A stretch of DNA of 64,000 nt from Eutrigla gurnardus. Taxonomy: Eukaryota; Chordata; Actinopteri; Perciformes; Triglidae. Within the stretch, counting starts at the first letter, position 1. Each line of letters begins with the position of its first letter. The notes below the pieces were generated by a model. It was not told the DNA's origin. It was given only the letters and a program-made list of their open reading frames with translations, and searched no databases. Positions 10,268 to 21,028 of the stretch are shown here, piece by piece. Made by a program: the position numbers and the translations under genes. The stretch lies in the NCBI GenBank assembly GCA_963514095.1, contig OY741280.1, positions 23,850,341-23,914,340 on the forward strand, read 5' to 3'.

Positions 10268-11646
10268 TCACTGCTTGTTTGTTTTATCATCAGTGAGCAG
10301 ACTATGTCTTAAATTAAACTCTCCTTTGTGAGTGATCATGTGTCTATGTAAAGTTCCACTCTCTGTAAAAGATTTCTGACAAACCAAGCAGCTGAAAGGT
10401 TTTTCTCCTGCGTGAGTTCTCATGTGTGTTTGTAAAGTTCCACTCTGTGCAAAAGATTTCTTACAAATTGAGCAACTGAAAGGTCTGTCTCCTGTATGTG
10501 TTCTTAAGTGTGTCTGTAAATTTCCACCCCATGCAAAGGATTTCTTACAAATTGGGCAACTGAAAGGTTTGTCTCTTGTATGAGTTATCATATGCGTCCG
10601 TAAAGTTCCCCGTTGTGCAAAAGATTTCTGACAAATCGAGCAACTGAAAGGTTTGTCTCCTGTATGAGTTATCATATGCGTCCGTAAAGTTCCCCGTTGT
10701 GCAAAAGATTTCTGACAAATCGAGCAACTGAAAGGTTTGTCTCCTGTATGAGTTCTTAAGTGTGTCTGTAAAGTTCCACTCCATGCAAACGATTTCTTAC
10801 AAATTGAGCAACTGAAAGGTTTATACCCTGTATGAGTTCTCATGTGTTTCTGTAAATTTCCACTATGTGCAAAATATTTCTTGCAAATCGAGCAACTGAA
10901 AGGTGTGTCTTCAATATGAGTTCTGATATGTTTCTGTAAAGTTCCCCTTTGTGCAAACGATTTCTTACAAATTGAGCAGCTGAAAGGTTTGTTTCCTGTA
11001 TGAATTCTCATGTGGTTCTGTAAAGTTTCACTAAGTGTAAAATATCTCTTACAAACTGAGCAGCTGTAAGGTTTTTCTCCTGTGTGCGTTTTCGTGTGTC
11101 TCTTTAGATTTCCATTGGTCCTAAAAGTTTTCCGACACTCAGAGCATCTAAATGGTTTCTCACCAGGACTACACCTCATCACACTGTCAGGGACTTCATC
11201 ATTCTTCAAAGCCTTTAGACCTGACTGAGTTTCTCTGGTCTCCTGCCAATCAGCACTGTCATCAGTCTCCCGATCAGAAGAGTTTCCAGTCTTGTCTTCA
11301 GAATCTGGTTGTAAATATGAGTTCCTGGCTGGTTCTGGTCCTCCACAGTCCTCTTCTTCAGCTTCTGTTTCCATGTGTTCAGTTGAGCTGCAGGCTGCAG
11401 GTGAAGGCAGCCCTGAGGACTGAGGCTTCTCTTCATCTTCTTCACTCTTTACAGGGACAAGAGGCAATGGGAACTTGATATCAGCCTCCTCCAGCCCTCG
11501 AAGCTGCTCTCCCTCCTGACTGGTCTGGACTTCCTCCAGATCCTCTTTAATGTGTGGGAGTTCAGGGTCCTCCTGGTTCAGACTGGAGCTGCAGTCCTGC
11601 TGCTCAATGTGAACCTCTTCTTTGCTCACCAACAGCTGCTGAACGT
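10268..11646 (-). CDS. Zinc-finger gene C, exon 2: acidic spacer and ten C2H2 fingers
   Basis: Acceptor CCTGCAG|ACGTTC at 11646; joined to exon 1 it gives about 523 residues. The acidic spacer has IKED in place of the IKEE motif and keeps VKSEEDEE. Ten fingers follow. Contact residues (-1,2,3,6): TGNR, LETN, QGTK, HGNK, WGTT, QGTT, QGTT, WGNT, QGTT, EGTR. Fingers 6 and 7 are identical in protein and lie in an almost exact 84-bp DNA tandem repeat (10578-10661 and 10662-10745), a very recent finger duplication. Most linkers are TGDKPFSC; one is TRDKPFS. After the last finger it ends with FNLRHSLLTDDKTNKQ, a tail also used by gene E. Probable nuclear DNA-binding repressor; target unknown. Reading frame intact. 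Confidence 0.88.
10578..10745 (-). repeat. 84-bp tandem duplication of one finger in gene C
   Basis: Two adjacent copies of one finger-plus-linker unit, 84 bp each, differing by at most a base or two at the edge. Identical recognition residues (QGTT) result. Confidence 0.9.
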
Positions 11647-11988
11647 CTGCAGGAAAACACACACAGAGACGTTTCAGTAAAACAGCTCAACAATCAGTCA
11701 ACTGTACATACTCTGGTTTTCCTGCCATCATTCAGTGTTACAGTCCCTGTGCACAGTTACCAAACAGGAAGAACGACAGACGGACACAAACTGTAAAAAT
11801 ACAATGAACCAGCTGTTATGAGGTCATCCGTAGTCACATGACAATATTCATAGAAACTGCATACCAGTCAGTCTGAACACACAGCAACAGATCAAGTTCA
11901 TGTCTTCAAGTGAAGAACATGAATACTCTGTATGTGATATCATGTTGAAACACTTGACGCCATGTAGACGCTGAGAAACCCGGATGTG
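11647..11988 (-). other. Intron 1 of gene C, shared part
   Basis: Homologous to the introns of the neighbours, but lacks the hAT-like block found in D, E and F. Ends at the L1-like insertion. No gene seen. Confidence 0.6.
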
Positions 11989-12000
11989 TTGATGAACAAA

Positions 12001-13207
12001 CCTTTTTTTTAACCTTTTTTTTTTAGTTTATTGAAAAAGGTACAAAACATGGCAACAGTTGTATTGATGATTGCATAAGCGGTATACCACATTTGAATTT
12101 AATACAGGAAGTGCAATTGGTAATAATACTGAATAAAGTTGTAACATCGGTAGAAAGGTGAAAATAATAGTAAAAATAATAAAATAAATAAAATAGAACA
12201 AAAATAAATAATTAAATTAAATTAGAGCAAATCATTGTACATACAAGGGGAAACAAAGTTCAAATTCAGTAAACTGACAGTGGGGAAGTGTTTAAGAATA
12301 TTATACAATTTCTGTGCTTTTCTTCCATTTATTAATTTTAAAGAATTTAAATATATTTTAAATTCATTCATGAAAAAATTTAGATTGGGGGATGATTTCA
12401 GTATTCTATTTTTGTGGATGAAAAATGTATGGATGACATAGAATTACATTACGACAGAGTTCATTTTTGTTTTTGTTTTGCAGTATCATACTGAATGTGA
12501 CATTGTCTCTAGAAATAGAAGCTGGAAATGATGGGATATTTTGTTTGAACCATTTGCGGATATCAAGCCAAAATGCCTGTATTACCGTGCATGAGAAAAA
12601 GATATGGTCTGTTGTCTCAATATCACTTTCACAAAGTGAGCACATATTATCATCAATATTAAAACGTAGCATATGTAATTCTTTGGAAGGATAAATGTCG
12701 TTCATGATCTTGAAGTGTGTTTCTTTCATTTTGGGTGGTATAGGGAATGTTATGTACATAGTTCTCAGTTTGTTTACTGAGTGTTTATCAAATTTGTGTA
12801 AGATGTTGTTTTTGTTTTGTCTCCCTGGGAATAATTTCCCACTGAGGCTGTTTCTTATAAAACTATTCTTACATTTTCTGTCCAGAATTGGGATTCCCTG
12901 AGTTAGAAATACAAATTCTTTGGGTTGTGCTTTATGCATTTTAACAAAGTCTGATTTTGAAGGGATGAAGTTGTGTTGTGCAGAATTGATCGTAGTCTAA
13001 TAAGAGACCCCTAATCATCCATTAAATCAAATATGGACCATATATTTTTCTCAAACCAGTCTTTGTAAAATAAGGACTTATTTCGGTACAGTATATATCT
13101 GTTGCTCCAGAGTATAGTAGTATGAGGTGAGAAGTTATGTACGTATAACATTTTCCAGTACATCAATATCTGTTTGTGGAACTTTGATAATGACACAGGA
13201 AGTTTAT
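12001..13207 (-). mobile_element. 5'-truncated L1-clade LINE in intron 1 of gene C
   Basis: Flanked by TTGATGAACAAA (11989-12000) and TTGATGAACGAA (13208-13219), i.e. the same site as the insertion in gene B. The 3' end is a T-rich stretch on the plus strand. The minus strand encodes an ORF2 C-terminus: LSKFHKQILMYWKMLYVHNF and SLFYKDWFEKNIWSIFDLM (13011-13196), then a frameshifted part (12406-12939) with a Cys/His cluster CSLCESDIETTDHIFFSC. The sequence differs from the gene B insert, so it is a separate insertion. Confidence 0.75.
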
Positions 13208-13220
13208 TTGATGAACGAAC

Positions 13221-13413
13221 CTGCTCCGTGAATCCGGACTTCCGGGAGGAAAACAGCGTCTAAGAGTCTCCGCTGTCGCTCGTTCTCCTCTTTAGAACGA
13301 GAAAGTTCCTCCTCGTACTCTGCTATCGTTCCTTCAAACAGCCCAAATATCTCTTCAGCAGCCGCAGCTAGTCGCTGCTCCACCAACGCTCTCAGCATTT
13401 GGACTTTACTCAT
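13221..13413 (-). CDS. Zinc-finger gene C, exon 1 (from internal Met)
   Basis: Here the upstream Met is out of frame: GTTAAAACCG has one extra A compared with GTTAAACCG in A and B. Only the start at 13413 (MSKVQMLRALVEQRL) is in frame with the rest, which argues that this is the true start of the family. 64 codons plus one base, donor CAG|GTTCGT, phase 1. Helical EEELSRSKEENERQRR region intact. It reads GVRIHGAG-type variation (Arg to Gly) near the donor, as in F'. Confidence 0.85.
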
Positions 13414-13644
13414 TTTCTCCACAAACTCCGTTAAAACCGTCTACAGCTAGCATGCTAAGCTAACTAGCTTCGTATGCTACCGGGAGATGAGTCAGAGGTC
13501 AAACCTTCAGAATAAAAGGTGAAGAGTACAAAGTCCATCCAGACGGGTTTATCCAGACACACAGAGACTCTGATGGATCAGTACTGGTGAAGCTAACGGA
13601 CACTTTCTCAACACCACGAAGACGCGCTGCTGGTTCTAATAACG

Positions 13645-13682
13645 CCGGGCGCGATGTTGCTAAAAGAGTAATACATCCGGGT
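13645..13682 (-). promoter_or_regulatory. Putative core promoter of gene C, YY1-like core altered
   Basis: Same block as upstream of A and B, but the plus strand has GCGATGTTG instead of GCCATGTTG, so the ATGGCG core of the YY1-like motif is lost. The ETS-like CCGGATGT is kept. Confidence 0.35.
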
Positions 13683-13785
13683 CCTCTGGAACTGCGAGGT
13701 TAACCTTCTTCTTCTTCTTTAGTTAGGCAGACTAGACGCAGCTTTGGCGTATTGCTGCCCCTACAGTTAGTTATTAAGAACTACA

Positions 13786-14025
13786 TCAAATCCTTTTGTA
13801 CAATCCTGTTTTGTGAAGATAATCCACCAATTTCTTTGTTTTAACCCAAGAATCTAGATTTAGAAGCGTTCGCATATTAAAAACAGTTTCCCCATCTGCT
13901 CCACGTTTCCTGAAGAGAGTCCTTCTCTGACTGGAGTATAATTTGCACTGGAGTAGTACATGTTTCACGGTCTCACTATCTCCAAACTCACATTTGCCAT
14001 CAGGATGCTTACCAATCAGAGCCAA
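13786..14025 (-). pseudogene. LINE ORF2 C-terminal Cys/His motif
   Basis: The frame has KCEFGDSETVKHVLLQC, the CCHC-like motif (one Cys changed here to Phe; copy 2 has Cys, copy 3 Gly) that closes ORF2 in I-type LINEs. Part of LINE copy 1. Confidence 0.6.
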
Positions 14026-14113
14026 CCCACTCCTCAGCCCACAGTGTCCAAGTCTCAGTCTTGAGATTACTACATCTCTTTCCTACTGCACCTGTAAGTG
14101 CACTTGTCTTTAC

Positions 14114-15208
14114 TTACTCTTTCCTGCACTGGAAATATGCCCTTCCTTTCCTTTCCTTCTCCCAAGACTTTTGCCACTTTTCTTTTAGAGACCTGTTTAT
14201 TATTTCACTATACTCTGGTGCCCCATATTGCAACTGAATTTGCACACTTTCCTCCTTCACCGCCTTCTTTGCCATCTCATCCGCCTCCTCATTCCCTTTC
14301 ACACCCATATGTGCCGGAACCCAAAGAAACCCCACCTCATACCCTGCCTTGTGGATTCTAAACAAAGATTGTAAAATTTCTACAACTTAATCAGGTCTGG
14401 ACTTGGATTTCCCTTCTTTTATCATAGTTATGGTTGCTGTTGAATCACTGCATATGATTGCATTTCCCTGTTTATTGTCCTCAACCCATCTTACTGCCAA
14501 CAGAACTGCCACCATTTCTGCTGTGAAGACTGACATATGGTTTGATATTCTGTATCCTTTTTTATATCCGATTTCAGGTATGCTAATACCAACTGCCACT
14601 TTCCCACTCTCATGATCTTTTGACCCATCTGTATACATTTGGAGGTGGTTTCCCCATTTTAGTTGCTGCCAGACTGTTACCTCCTTTACTACAACCTCTG
14701 ACGTCCTTGATTTGCTTTTATTCAAAAGCTTTAGGTCAACAATGGGATCTGGAACCAACCATGAGGCCACAGCTGGACGACACACTGGACGACACACACT
14801 TATATCCACAATTCCAGTTTCCTGTGCCACAGATTTTAATTTTTCTGCAAGATTTGTTTTAGTCCTTTTTGATGTTCCCATGAACTCCCAATGTTCACTC
14901 AGAAGGTTCTTTGTTGGTAACATTTCATTTTGTCCTTTGAGCTTCATTAAATATCTCAAACCAAGTTTATGTCTCCTGATTTCTAACGGCATCTCCCCCG
15001 TTTCTATCAGTAATGCTGGTATTGGAGTTGTTCTGAATGCTCCACAGCACACTCTTAGGGCTTCTGCTTGGACGATGTCAAGTTTACTGATCAATGAAGG
15101 AGCTGCTGATCCATAAACCATACTTCCATAGTCAATATCTGATATTATCATTGCTCTGTAGATCATCATCATTGATTCTCTATCAGCCAGTCTGACCCAG
15201 CCACACAC
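14114..15208 (-). pseudogene. LINE RNase H domain
   Basis: Shows the acidic residues of RNase H in order: YTDGSKD, FTAEM, CSDSTAT and, after a stop and frame change near 14,386, GNEEADEMAKK. WVPAHMGVKGN precedes the last. The stop near 14,387 lies between the third and fourth catalytic residues, so the domain cannot be made whole. Confidence 0.75.
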
Positions 15209-15364
15209 CTAAGGACATTAATTATTTTACCAAACTTCAACGAAACCATTTCAACTTGTTTTTTCCCTGTCATCCTTTCGTCCAGCCACATTCCTAAAAA
15301 TGTAAAATACTTATTTATTTAGATTATTATGATACAATTGTATTTGCTGTGTCGGCATACTTTT

Positions 15365-15657
15365 CTAATTTCCAAACACCATATATTTAGTTTTATCTGT
15401 AGAAATTTTAAAACCCCAATTAGCCCACTCAGTCACTTTTTCTATATCCAGAAAGACTGCTACAACTGCTTCCTTATTTGCGATGGCTTTCTCTATGTCC
15501 ATGTCTAAACTTAAGACAGCATCCATTGTTGAACGTCCCTGCCTAAATCCACTCTGATGAGTCACAAAATAACCACTTTTTCCAGCATTTCCACAAGCCT
15601 ATCCGTTATCATACGTTCCATAATTTTGCATAAGACAGAGGTCAAGGCAATTGGTCT
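15365..15657 (-). pseudogene. LINE RT C-terminal part with internal deletion
   Basis: Reads HQSGFRQGRSTMDAVLSLDM, AVFLDIEK then directly VTEWANWGFKISTDKTKYM. Compared with LINE copy 3 about 325 bp are missing, including GTPQGS and the catalytic FADD. The join keeps the frame. One Asp codon next to the join is also lost compared with copy 2. Confidence 0.75.
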
Positions 15658-15894
15658 ATACACTCTTAGAAATAAAAGTGCTAAGTAGAACCATATAAGG
15701 TTCTTCGGCTTGTCCTCATAGGAGAACCCTTTTTGGCTCCAGGTAGAACCTTTTATAAAGGTTCCACCTGGAACCCTTTAGGAGGGTTCTACCAAGAACC
15801 CCACATAAAGGGTTATAACTAGAACTGTGTGTGTAAGGTTCCATCCAGAACCCTCCATGAGAGGTTCTACAAAGAACTCATACTGGGGGTTCCA

Positions 15895-16190
15895 CCAAGA
15901 ACCCTTTCATATTTCAAGGGTTTCATCTAGAACCCACACAAGGAGTTCCACTAAGAACCCTTTCATATTTCAAAGGTTTCATCTAGAACCCAAAAAGTAG
16001 ATATACCAAGAACCCTTTCATGTTTCAAGGGTTTCATCTAGAACCCACACAGGGAGTTCAACTAAGAACCCTTTCATATTTCAAAGGTTTCATCTAGAAC
16101 CCAAAAAGGAGTTCCACCAAGAACCCTTTCATGTTTCAAGGGTTTCATCTAGAACCCACACAGGGAGTTCAACTAAGAACCCTTTGTTTT
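15895..16190. repeat. 52-56-bp minisatellite
   Basis: Tandem units of AGAACCCTTTCATATTTCAA then GGTTTCATCTAGAACCCA and a variable spacer, alternating 56- and ~52-bp forms, about five copies. The homologous element in unit 2 has about one more copy. Confidence 0.85.
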
Positions 16191-16292
16191 TTCTGATATG
16201 TTTTTGTCAAACATCATCTACCATGACTCTAAAATTTTGTACATTTGTTTCACAAAGACTAGAAGGTATTTTGATGTATTACCATTATCACC

Positions 16293-16363
16293 TTTTCTGG
16301 GGCTTGAACCCACACCGTCTGGCTCTACGAACCAGCTCCTAGCCAACTGAGCTAATTGTCTGG
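16293..16363 (-). other. tRNA-like module 1
   Basis: The minus strand has a box A-like TAGCTCAGTTGGCTAGGAG, an anticodon-arm-like hairpin CTGGT-TCGTAGA-GCCAG and a box B-like GGGTTCAAGCCCC. The acceptor stem pairs poorly, so it is tRNA-derived rather than a working tRNA gene. Confidence 0.5.
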
Positions 16364-16388
16364 AAGTAGCAAGGTATGATATCTGTCA

Positions 16389-16455
16389 ACATGGGAATTG
16401 AACCTGTGACCTAAATGCAGAAGTCACACATTGTAAGGTAATAGACTAGTATGGT
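16389..16455 (-). other. tRNA-like module 2 (weak)
   Basis: The minus strand has a box B-like CAGGTTCAATTCCC, with TGAC...GTCA flanking a possible anticodon loop. Box A is not clear. Confidence 0.3.
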
Positions 16456-16473
16456 GGACCTGATAACTCAATG

Positions 16474-16550
16474 CCGCTAGCTGGTTAGCTCAGTCACTAC
16501 TGCCAGTGACTTTAGACTGGGTGGCAGGTGTTCAAATCCCAAGAGGGGCA
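16474..16550 (+). other. tRNA-like module 3
   Basis: Box A-like GGTTAGCTCAGTCAC, hairpin CCAGT-GACTTTAG-ACTGG, box B-like GTGTTCAAATCCC. No convincing acceptor stem. Confidence 0.45.
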
Positions 16551-17009
16551 ATTATGTTACAGTTTGATCAACAGGATCTGGACAAGAAGAAAAAAACAAA
16601 TGAACAAAAAAAATGGAAACGAAAAGTATTTGTATCAGTAGTCACAAGGAATTGTATTTTAAACCATTATTGGTAAGTGTTATCAGGAAGTATGTCCCTG
16701 GTGACACAGGATCCATGCTTTCAACTATCCCTGAAGAACTCTTTCTTCCAAAAACGGTTCTCTGGATAAAAATCGTTCTTACTGGAACCCGTAGTGATAC
16801 CAAGAACCCTTTTAAAACCCTTTATTCAGGAAAGGGGTTTCAAAGGGTTCTGTGGATCAAAATGGTTCTTGCTGGAACCATTAGTGTTACCAAGAACCCT
16901 TGAAAAACCCTTTCTTCGGGAAAGGGTTTTTCAGAAGCAAATGGTTCCAGGTAGAACCTCAGCCCTTGTAGAAGAACCCTATTGGAACCCTTATTTCTAA
17001 GAGTGTAGG

Positions 17010-17169
17010 AACTAGGGTTATCGGGTTGCTTTCCAGATTTCACAATTGGAATAATTACCGCATGTTTCCATTCTTTAGGAAGACATCCCCTCTCCCACAC
17101 ATTATTTATTAGGGCAAGCACTTCCTCCCCCATCAGTTCTCCAGAATGTTTAAATAATTGATACCCCAA
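17010..17169 (-). pseudogene. LINE RT N-terminal part
   Basis: Reads MGYQLFKHSGELMGEEVLAL and GCLPKEWKHAVIIPIVKSGK, RT motif 1-type sequence, cut by the TA element. In copy 3 it continues into YRPIALTSVLCK. Confidence 0.7.
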
Positions 17170-17352
17170 TCCGTCCCTACCTGGAGAGGTATCATTCCCC
17201 TGATTAGTGGCTTTTTGTAGCTCTCCTAGTGAGAAAAACAGACTGATATCATCAGAATTATCACTATTAATTTGCAGTTTATACAGTTGCTTTCCTAATA
17301 CTTCACATCGCCTCCTCCTATTTGCATTGTCAGAACTATGTACTTTATGGAA

Positions 17353-18599
17353 TTATTTAACTAGCATATTTGCTTTTTCTTTGTTATTTACAGCTACAGT
17401 TCCATCACAGTGAAGGACAGGGATTGCTGCCTGCTGAAACACCCCTGTCATTCTATGTACAAGACTCCAAACCTTTTTTATGGGTGTATCTGGTCCTAAT
17501 TTACCACAAAAATGTCTCCAACTTTGTTTCTTTGCCTCCTTAATGACACGTCTAGCCTTAGCTCTGAGTCTCTTATACTCAATAGCATAGCTCTCTAGTA
17601 GTTGTTTTCTTAACCTTTTATAGGCTCTATTTCTAGCTCTGACTGCAAGGTTACATTCTTCGGTCCACCATGGAACCATTGCTCCTCTTACAGGAACTTT
17701 TTTCTTAGGAATATTCTGGACTGCAGCTGACCATAATACCTTGGTTAAAGAACTATTCCACTCATCTACCCCTTTCTCACTATCTATTATTGATAAACTC
17801 TTATTCACATCATCCTCAAACTTGATCCAATTAGCCCTTTTATAATTGAGCCTCAATGACAGATTGACTGGTTCCTCAATTAAACATCTGCCAACTTTAC
17901 AAATGATTGGGACATGATCACTTCCCACGGTATATCGATCCATTGTCTCCCACCTACTAACCGATGCCAACTCTGCTTATGCAATTGTAATATCTATTGA
18001 AGAAGACACTGCCCGACTTGTTCTGAACCATGTAGGACGACCATCATTTAACACTAGCTGGTTTTTATCAATGAAATCTTCTACAATTTTCCCATTTCTA
18101 TTTCTCTTCTTGCTTCCCCACAGCTCATTGTGAGCATTAAAATCCCCAACCCACACCACTGGTACGCTAATCTGGTCCACAATTTCCTGAAAATGATTAT
18201 CCTCTAAATTAATGCAGGGGTTATACAAATTAACAATGGTGATTTTCCCTCTGTCAGTCCATACTTCTATGATGACACATTCTAATACTGTATTCATTTC
18301 TATTCTTCTATATTGACTTCCATTTCGAATGAAAGTTGCAAACCCCCTCCTGCTGTATTCTCTCTGTCTTTCCTTTCACATTTATATCCTGGTATAATAA
18401 AATCAAGTCTCGGTTTCAACCAAGTTTCCTCAATGCAAATTATTTCTGGTTTTCTTTCAAGCCCATCTAACATATGTTTAAATTCTTGTCCATTTGCAAT
18501 TAGACTCCTAGCATTCCATTGCATTAAGTAAAACATAATGCAGATGATACTAATCACCATCATAGTCCCCATATGTACTTCCCATTTCTTCTTCGTCAT
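17353..18599 (-). pseudogene. LINE AP endonuclease region
   Basis: Three frame blocks: LMQWNARSL...IICIEETWL (18300-18599), VGDFNAHNELWGS...SSIDITIA (17977-18297), and YTVGSDHVPIIC onward (17353-17970). These are the N, E, GDFN and SDH signatures of AP-type endonucleases. The in-frame TAA after ITIA is shared by all three copies, so the element was already inactive before duplication. Confidence 0.8.
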
Positions 18600-19760
18600 T
18601 ATCAGATACGCCTAGTTGTTGGCTTCTATTTGATATTTGATCTGTACTGTTCCGAGGGGAGGTCAACTCCCATATTTCCTTTGGGATGATTCCCTTGAAC
18701 CCTAGGAGTCTAACCGACGCAGTGACAATTTCTTGCGCCACATCTGATTTTTTGTTTGCCACCGTTTTAACCCTCCACATTGTTTCAACCATGAATGCCA
18801 GTAGCCCTTTCTTGCTAATCAAAATGGAATCATCATTTATAGCTATGTCATTTGCTAGCTCTCTTGCAACGGCCGCACTTCGACTTTGAGTGACCACACT
18901 GTTATCCTCCACCCTTCTGGCTGCTTCTGCATAAGATATTTTGTTTTCCCTCTTTATTCTTTCCACATTTTCTGCTTTGACATAGCTTTGGCACCCCCTG
19001 TAGGCAGCTGGATGATCACCCCCACAGTTACAACATTTCACAGGTTCTTTACAATCTTTCCCTTCATGCTCCTTGCTACATCGTCTACACCTTTGCTTTC
19101 CTCTGCACACAGCTGCCACATGGCCATATCTCTGGCACTTAAAGCATCGTAGAGGAGGTCTTTCATACTCTCTCACTGGGTAGCTCATGTATCCCAACAT
19201 GATTCTATAGGCACATCATCCTTAAAGGTAAGAAGGACAGGTGTGGTTCCTCTTCCATTCTCACCCCTTCCCATGCGCTTTCCAGCTATGACATTGCCCC
19301 CCTTCAGAGAAGTTAACAACTCTTGCTCAGACACTTCCAATGACACATTATATATAACTCCTTTAACCCCTGAACTTAACCGCGGCTTGAACACTTCCAC
19401 TCCCTTACCCATCACATTTTTCATCTTGAGCACCTTGTCTAGTTGCTGTGCAGACTTGCATATGATAGAAATCATCCCATTTCGCAGAATAGAAGCATGC
19501 ATTACATCACCTATCTCTTTTTTCAATTCAGTTGTCAATTTAAGGGGACTAGCAGTAGAAAACCCAACATTTGCCTTCGCTTTGATTAGCACTTTAAACC
19601 CATCATCTCTTTTTTTCTCTGGTCTCATTGTTTTTGCCTGTGGGTTATTATCCATATCACTATCTGGGGAATTATATCCTCTCTCTTTCCTTTTGTGTCT
19701 ACACTTGCTCACTGTAGTCCATCCCTCCCCACCCCCATCCCATTCCGCTCCCGTGGGCAT
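18550..19760 (-). pseudogene. LINE ORF1 with three CCHC knuckles
   Basis: An N-terminal part (19185-19760) is followed, after a one-base frame change near 19,195, by CFKCQRYGHVAAVC, CRRCSKEHEGKDC and CCNCGGDHPAAYRGC. Gag-like nucleic-acid-binding protein of the LINE. The frame change is shared with copy 2. Confidence 0.8.
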
Positions 19761-20084
19761 GGGCCGACTCTGATCTTCAGCAATCCTCGACTGTATACCA
19801 TTTAAGGATTTTACCGGTGCCTCAGCACCCGATCCACGGATCGATCAGCTGAGCCTGCGCTGATCTGTGCAGGAATACCGTTCCCGGACCTATACAGGCC
19901 GTCTGCAATATCCCTACAAAATGATCCCCGCAATACTCAGGCCAAACAACCCAAAAACAGCAATATCTGAAATCTCCTAACCACTGTTCTCAAGCCACCA
20001 ACCACGCCGCTCCAAAACTTCTCCCTCCAAATCTGCCAAAGCTTCCGGGTTCCGCTCCAGAGTTCCCCGGTCGGGAGGTTAACC

Positions 20085-20482
20085 TACAAAATAAAAGTCC
20101 TTAAATTGATTAATGAAACAGTTACATTTTCAGTTACTTTCCATTTCCATTCCCTCTGCACCTCTCGCTCAGCAATGCAATCTACACTGTGTGATTTCAT
20201 CCTTTTTCTTTAATCAATCATTTGACAGTTCAGGAGGTGCTCAGCTCAACAAAACTTCACAAGAAAACATTTAACCTTCAATTTGACCACTGATCTTCTT
20301 AAAACCATGAAATACAATATGCAAGAGGAAAAAAAAAGGGACACGTGGTTGAAAAGATAAAACAATTCATGGGTCTGACCGTGCAACGACTCAGAATCAG
20401 ACGTAGACGTGTGTCTCACGTACGTAGCAGCTGAAAGGTTTCTCTTCTTTATGAGTTCTTAGGTGTCTCTTCAGATGTCCAC
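20085..20482 (-). other. Gene D 3' flank and end of last finger
   Basis: Homologous to the gene B 3' flank. It still contains the end of the final finger (HLKRHLRTHKEEKPFS, about 20,430-20,480). No open gene. Confidence 0.6.
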
Positions 20483-20488
20483 GGTCAC

Positions 20489-21028
20489 ATTTACATTTAG
20501 GGCATTTGTCCAAAGCTTCTTACAATAAGTACATTTGTCAAAAGAAAGAAACCACAACATATCATTGCCAATAAAGTCAGAGGGGAAAAATAGGAACAAG
20601 TGTTCGGTCCTCGTCTGAGTAAAGTAGTAGTTGTTCATTAAGGCTACCTTAAGTACAACAGTGCTATGATCAAAATGCTATAGGTAAGAACAAAGAAATT
20701 GTTTTTTTTGGGTGGGTGGGGGGGTTGTTAGTGGGTCATGCTATGCAGAGTCGAGGTGAAGTCTGAACAGATGAGTCTTGAGTCTTTCGTGGAAGATGGC
20801 AGTGACTCTGCTGTCCTGACATTGGTCGGGAGTTTGTTCCACCACTGAGGCTCCAGAACAGAGAAGAGTCGGGACTTTGCTGAGAATATTTGTTTGATTT
20901 CAGCGATGGCGGTACCAGCCGGCCAGCTGAAGTAGAGGAATGAAGTGCTTGTGCCGGGGCGTGGGTTTTGACTACGTTGAAGGTGGATGGGTGCCGTCCC
21001 ATTGATGGCCTTGAAGGCCAGTGCCAGT
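20489..21028 (-). mobile_element. 5'-truncated LINE fragment inserted in a finger of gene D
   Basis: Flanked by GGTCAC (20483-20488 and 21029-21034). On the minus strand it encodes the C-terminus of a CR1/L2/Rex1-group RT (ALAFKAINGT, then HSSTSAGRLVPPSLKSNKYS), then a T/G homopolymer, then the 3' end CCTAAATGTAAAT. It split the last finger. The 28-bp scar at the same site in gene B has the two ends of this insert, so it is a deletion product of the same event. Confidence 0.75.

Larger units (their letters stand above)
15661..17005. mobile_element. TA-target element with minisatellite and tRNA-like modules
   Basis: Termini CACTCTTAGAAATAA at both ends (inverted), flanked by TA (15659-15660 and 17006-17007). 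LINE copy 3 keeps the empty site with one TA (about 62,447), which proves insertion. A TA duplication is the mark of Tc1/mariner-type transposition. There is no transposase. The interior is built of GGTTC/GAACC motifs, a ~52-56-bp minisatellite, and three tRNA-like stretches. Confidence 0.8.
13706..20074 (-). mobile_element. I-clade (Nimb-like) LINE, copy 1
   Basis: Near full-length LINE on the minus strand, flanked by GAGGTTAACC (13696-13705 and 20075-20084), a 10-bp target duplication; gene A upstream keeps the empty site (5737-5746). The 3' end is a (GAA)n-like tail. Order from 5' to 3': ORF1 with three CCHC knuckles, AP endonuclease, reverse transcriptase, RNase H, C-terminal Cys/His motif. 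RNase H plus CCHC ORF1 is the layout of I-clade LINEs. It is dead: stops and frameshifts throughout, RT core deleted, and a TA-target element inserted in the RT (15661-17005). Confidence 0.88.

Noticed and set aside
11152..11478. Open frames antisense or out of frame to the acidic spacer (near 7190, 11152, 21817, 32838, 44957, 56205 and others)
   Set aside because: They recur only because the spacer itself is conserved; no own motif, and they cross exon ends without sense.
15875..16190. CRISPR-like array of repeats
   Set aside because: The units are contiguous and of similar sequence throughout, with no unique spacers; it is a minisatellite in a fish transposon.
16293..16550. Functional tRNA genes
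   Set aside because: Box A and B-like parts exist but acceptor stems do not pair well; they lie in a transposon and are copied with it.
13706..20074. Active LINE
   Set aside because: Stops after ITIA, frame changes in ORF1 and RT, RT-core deletion and inserted element; copy 3 is better but also has stops.
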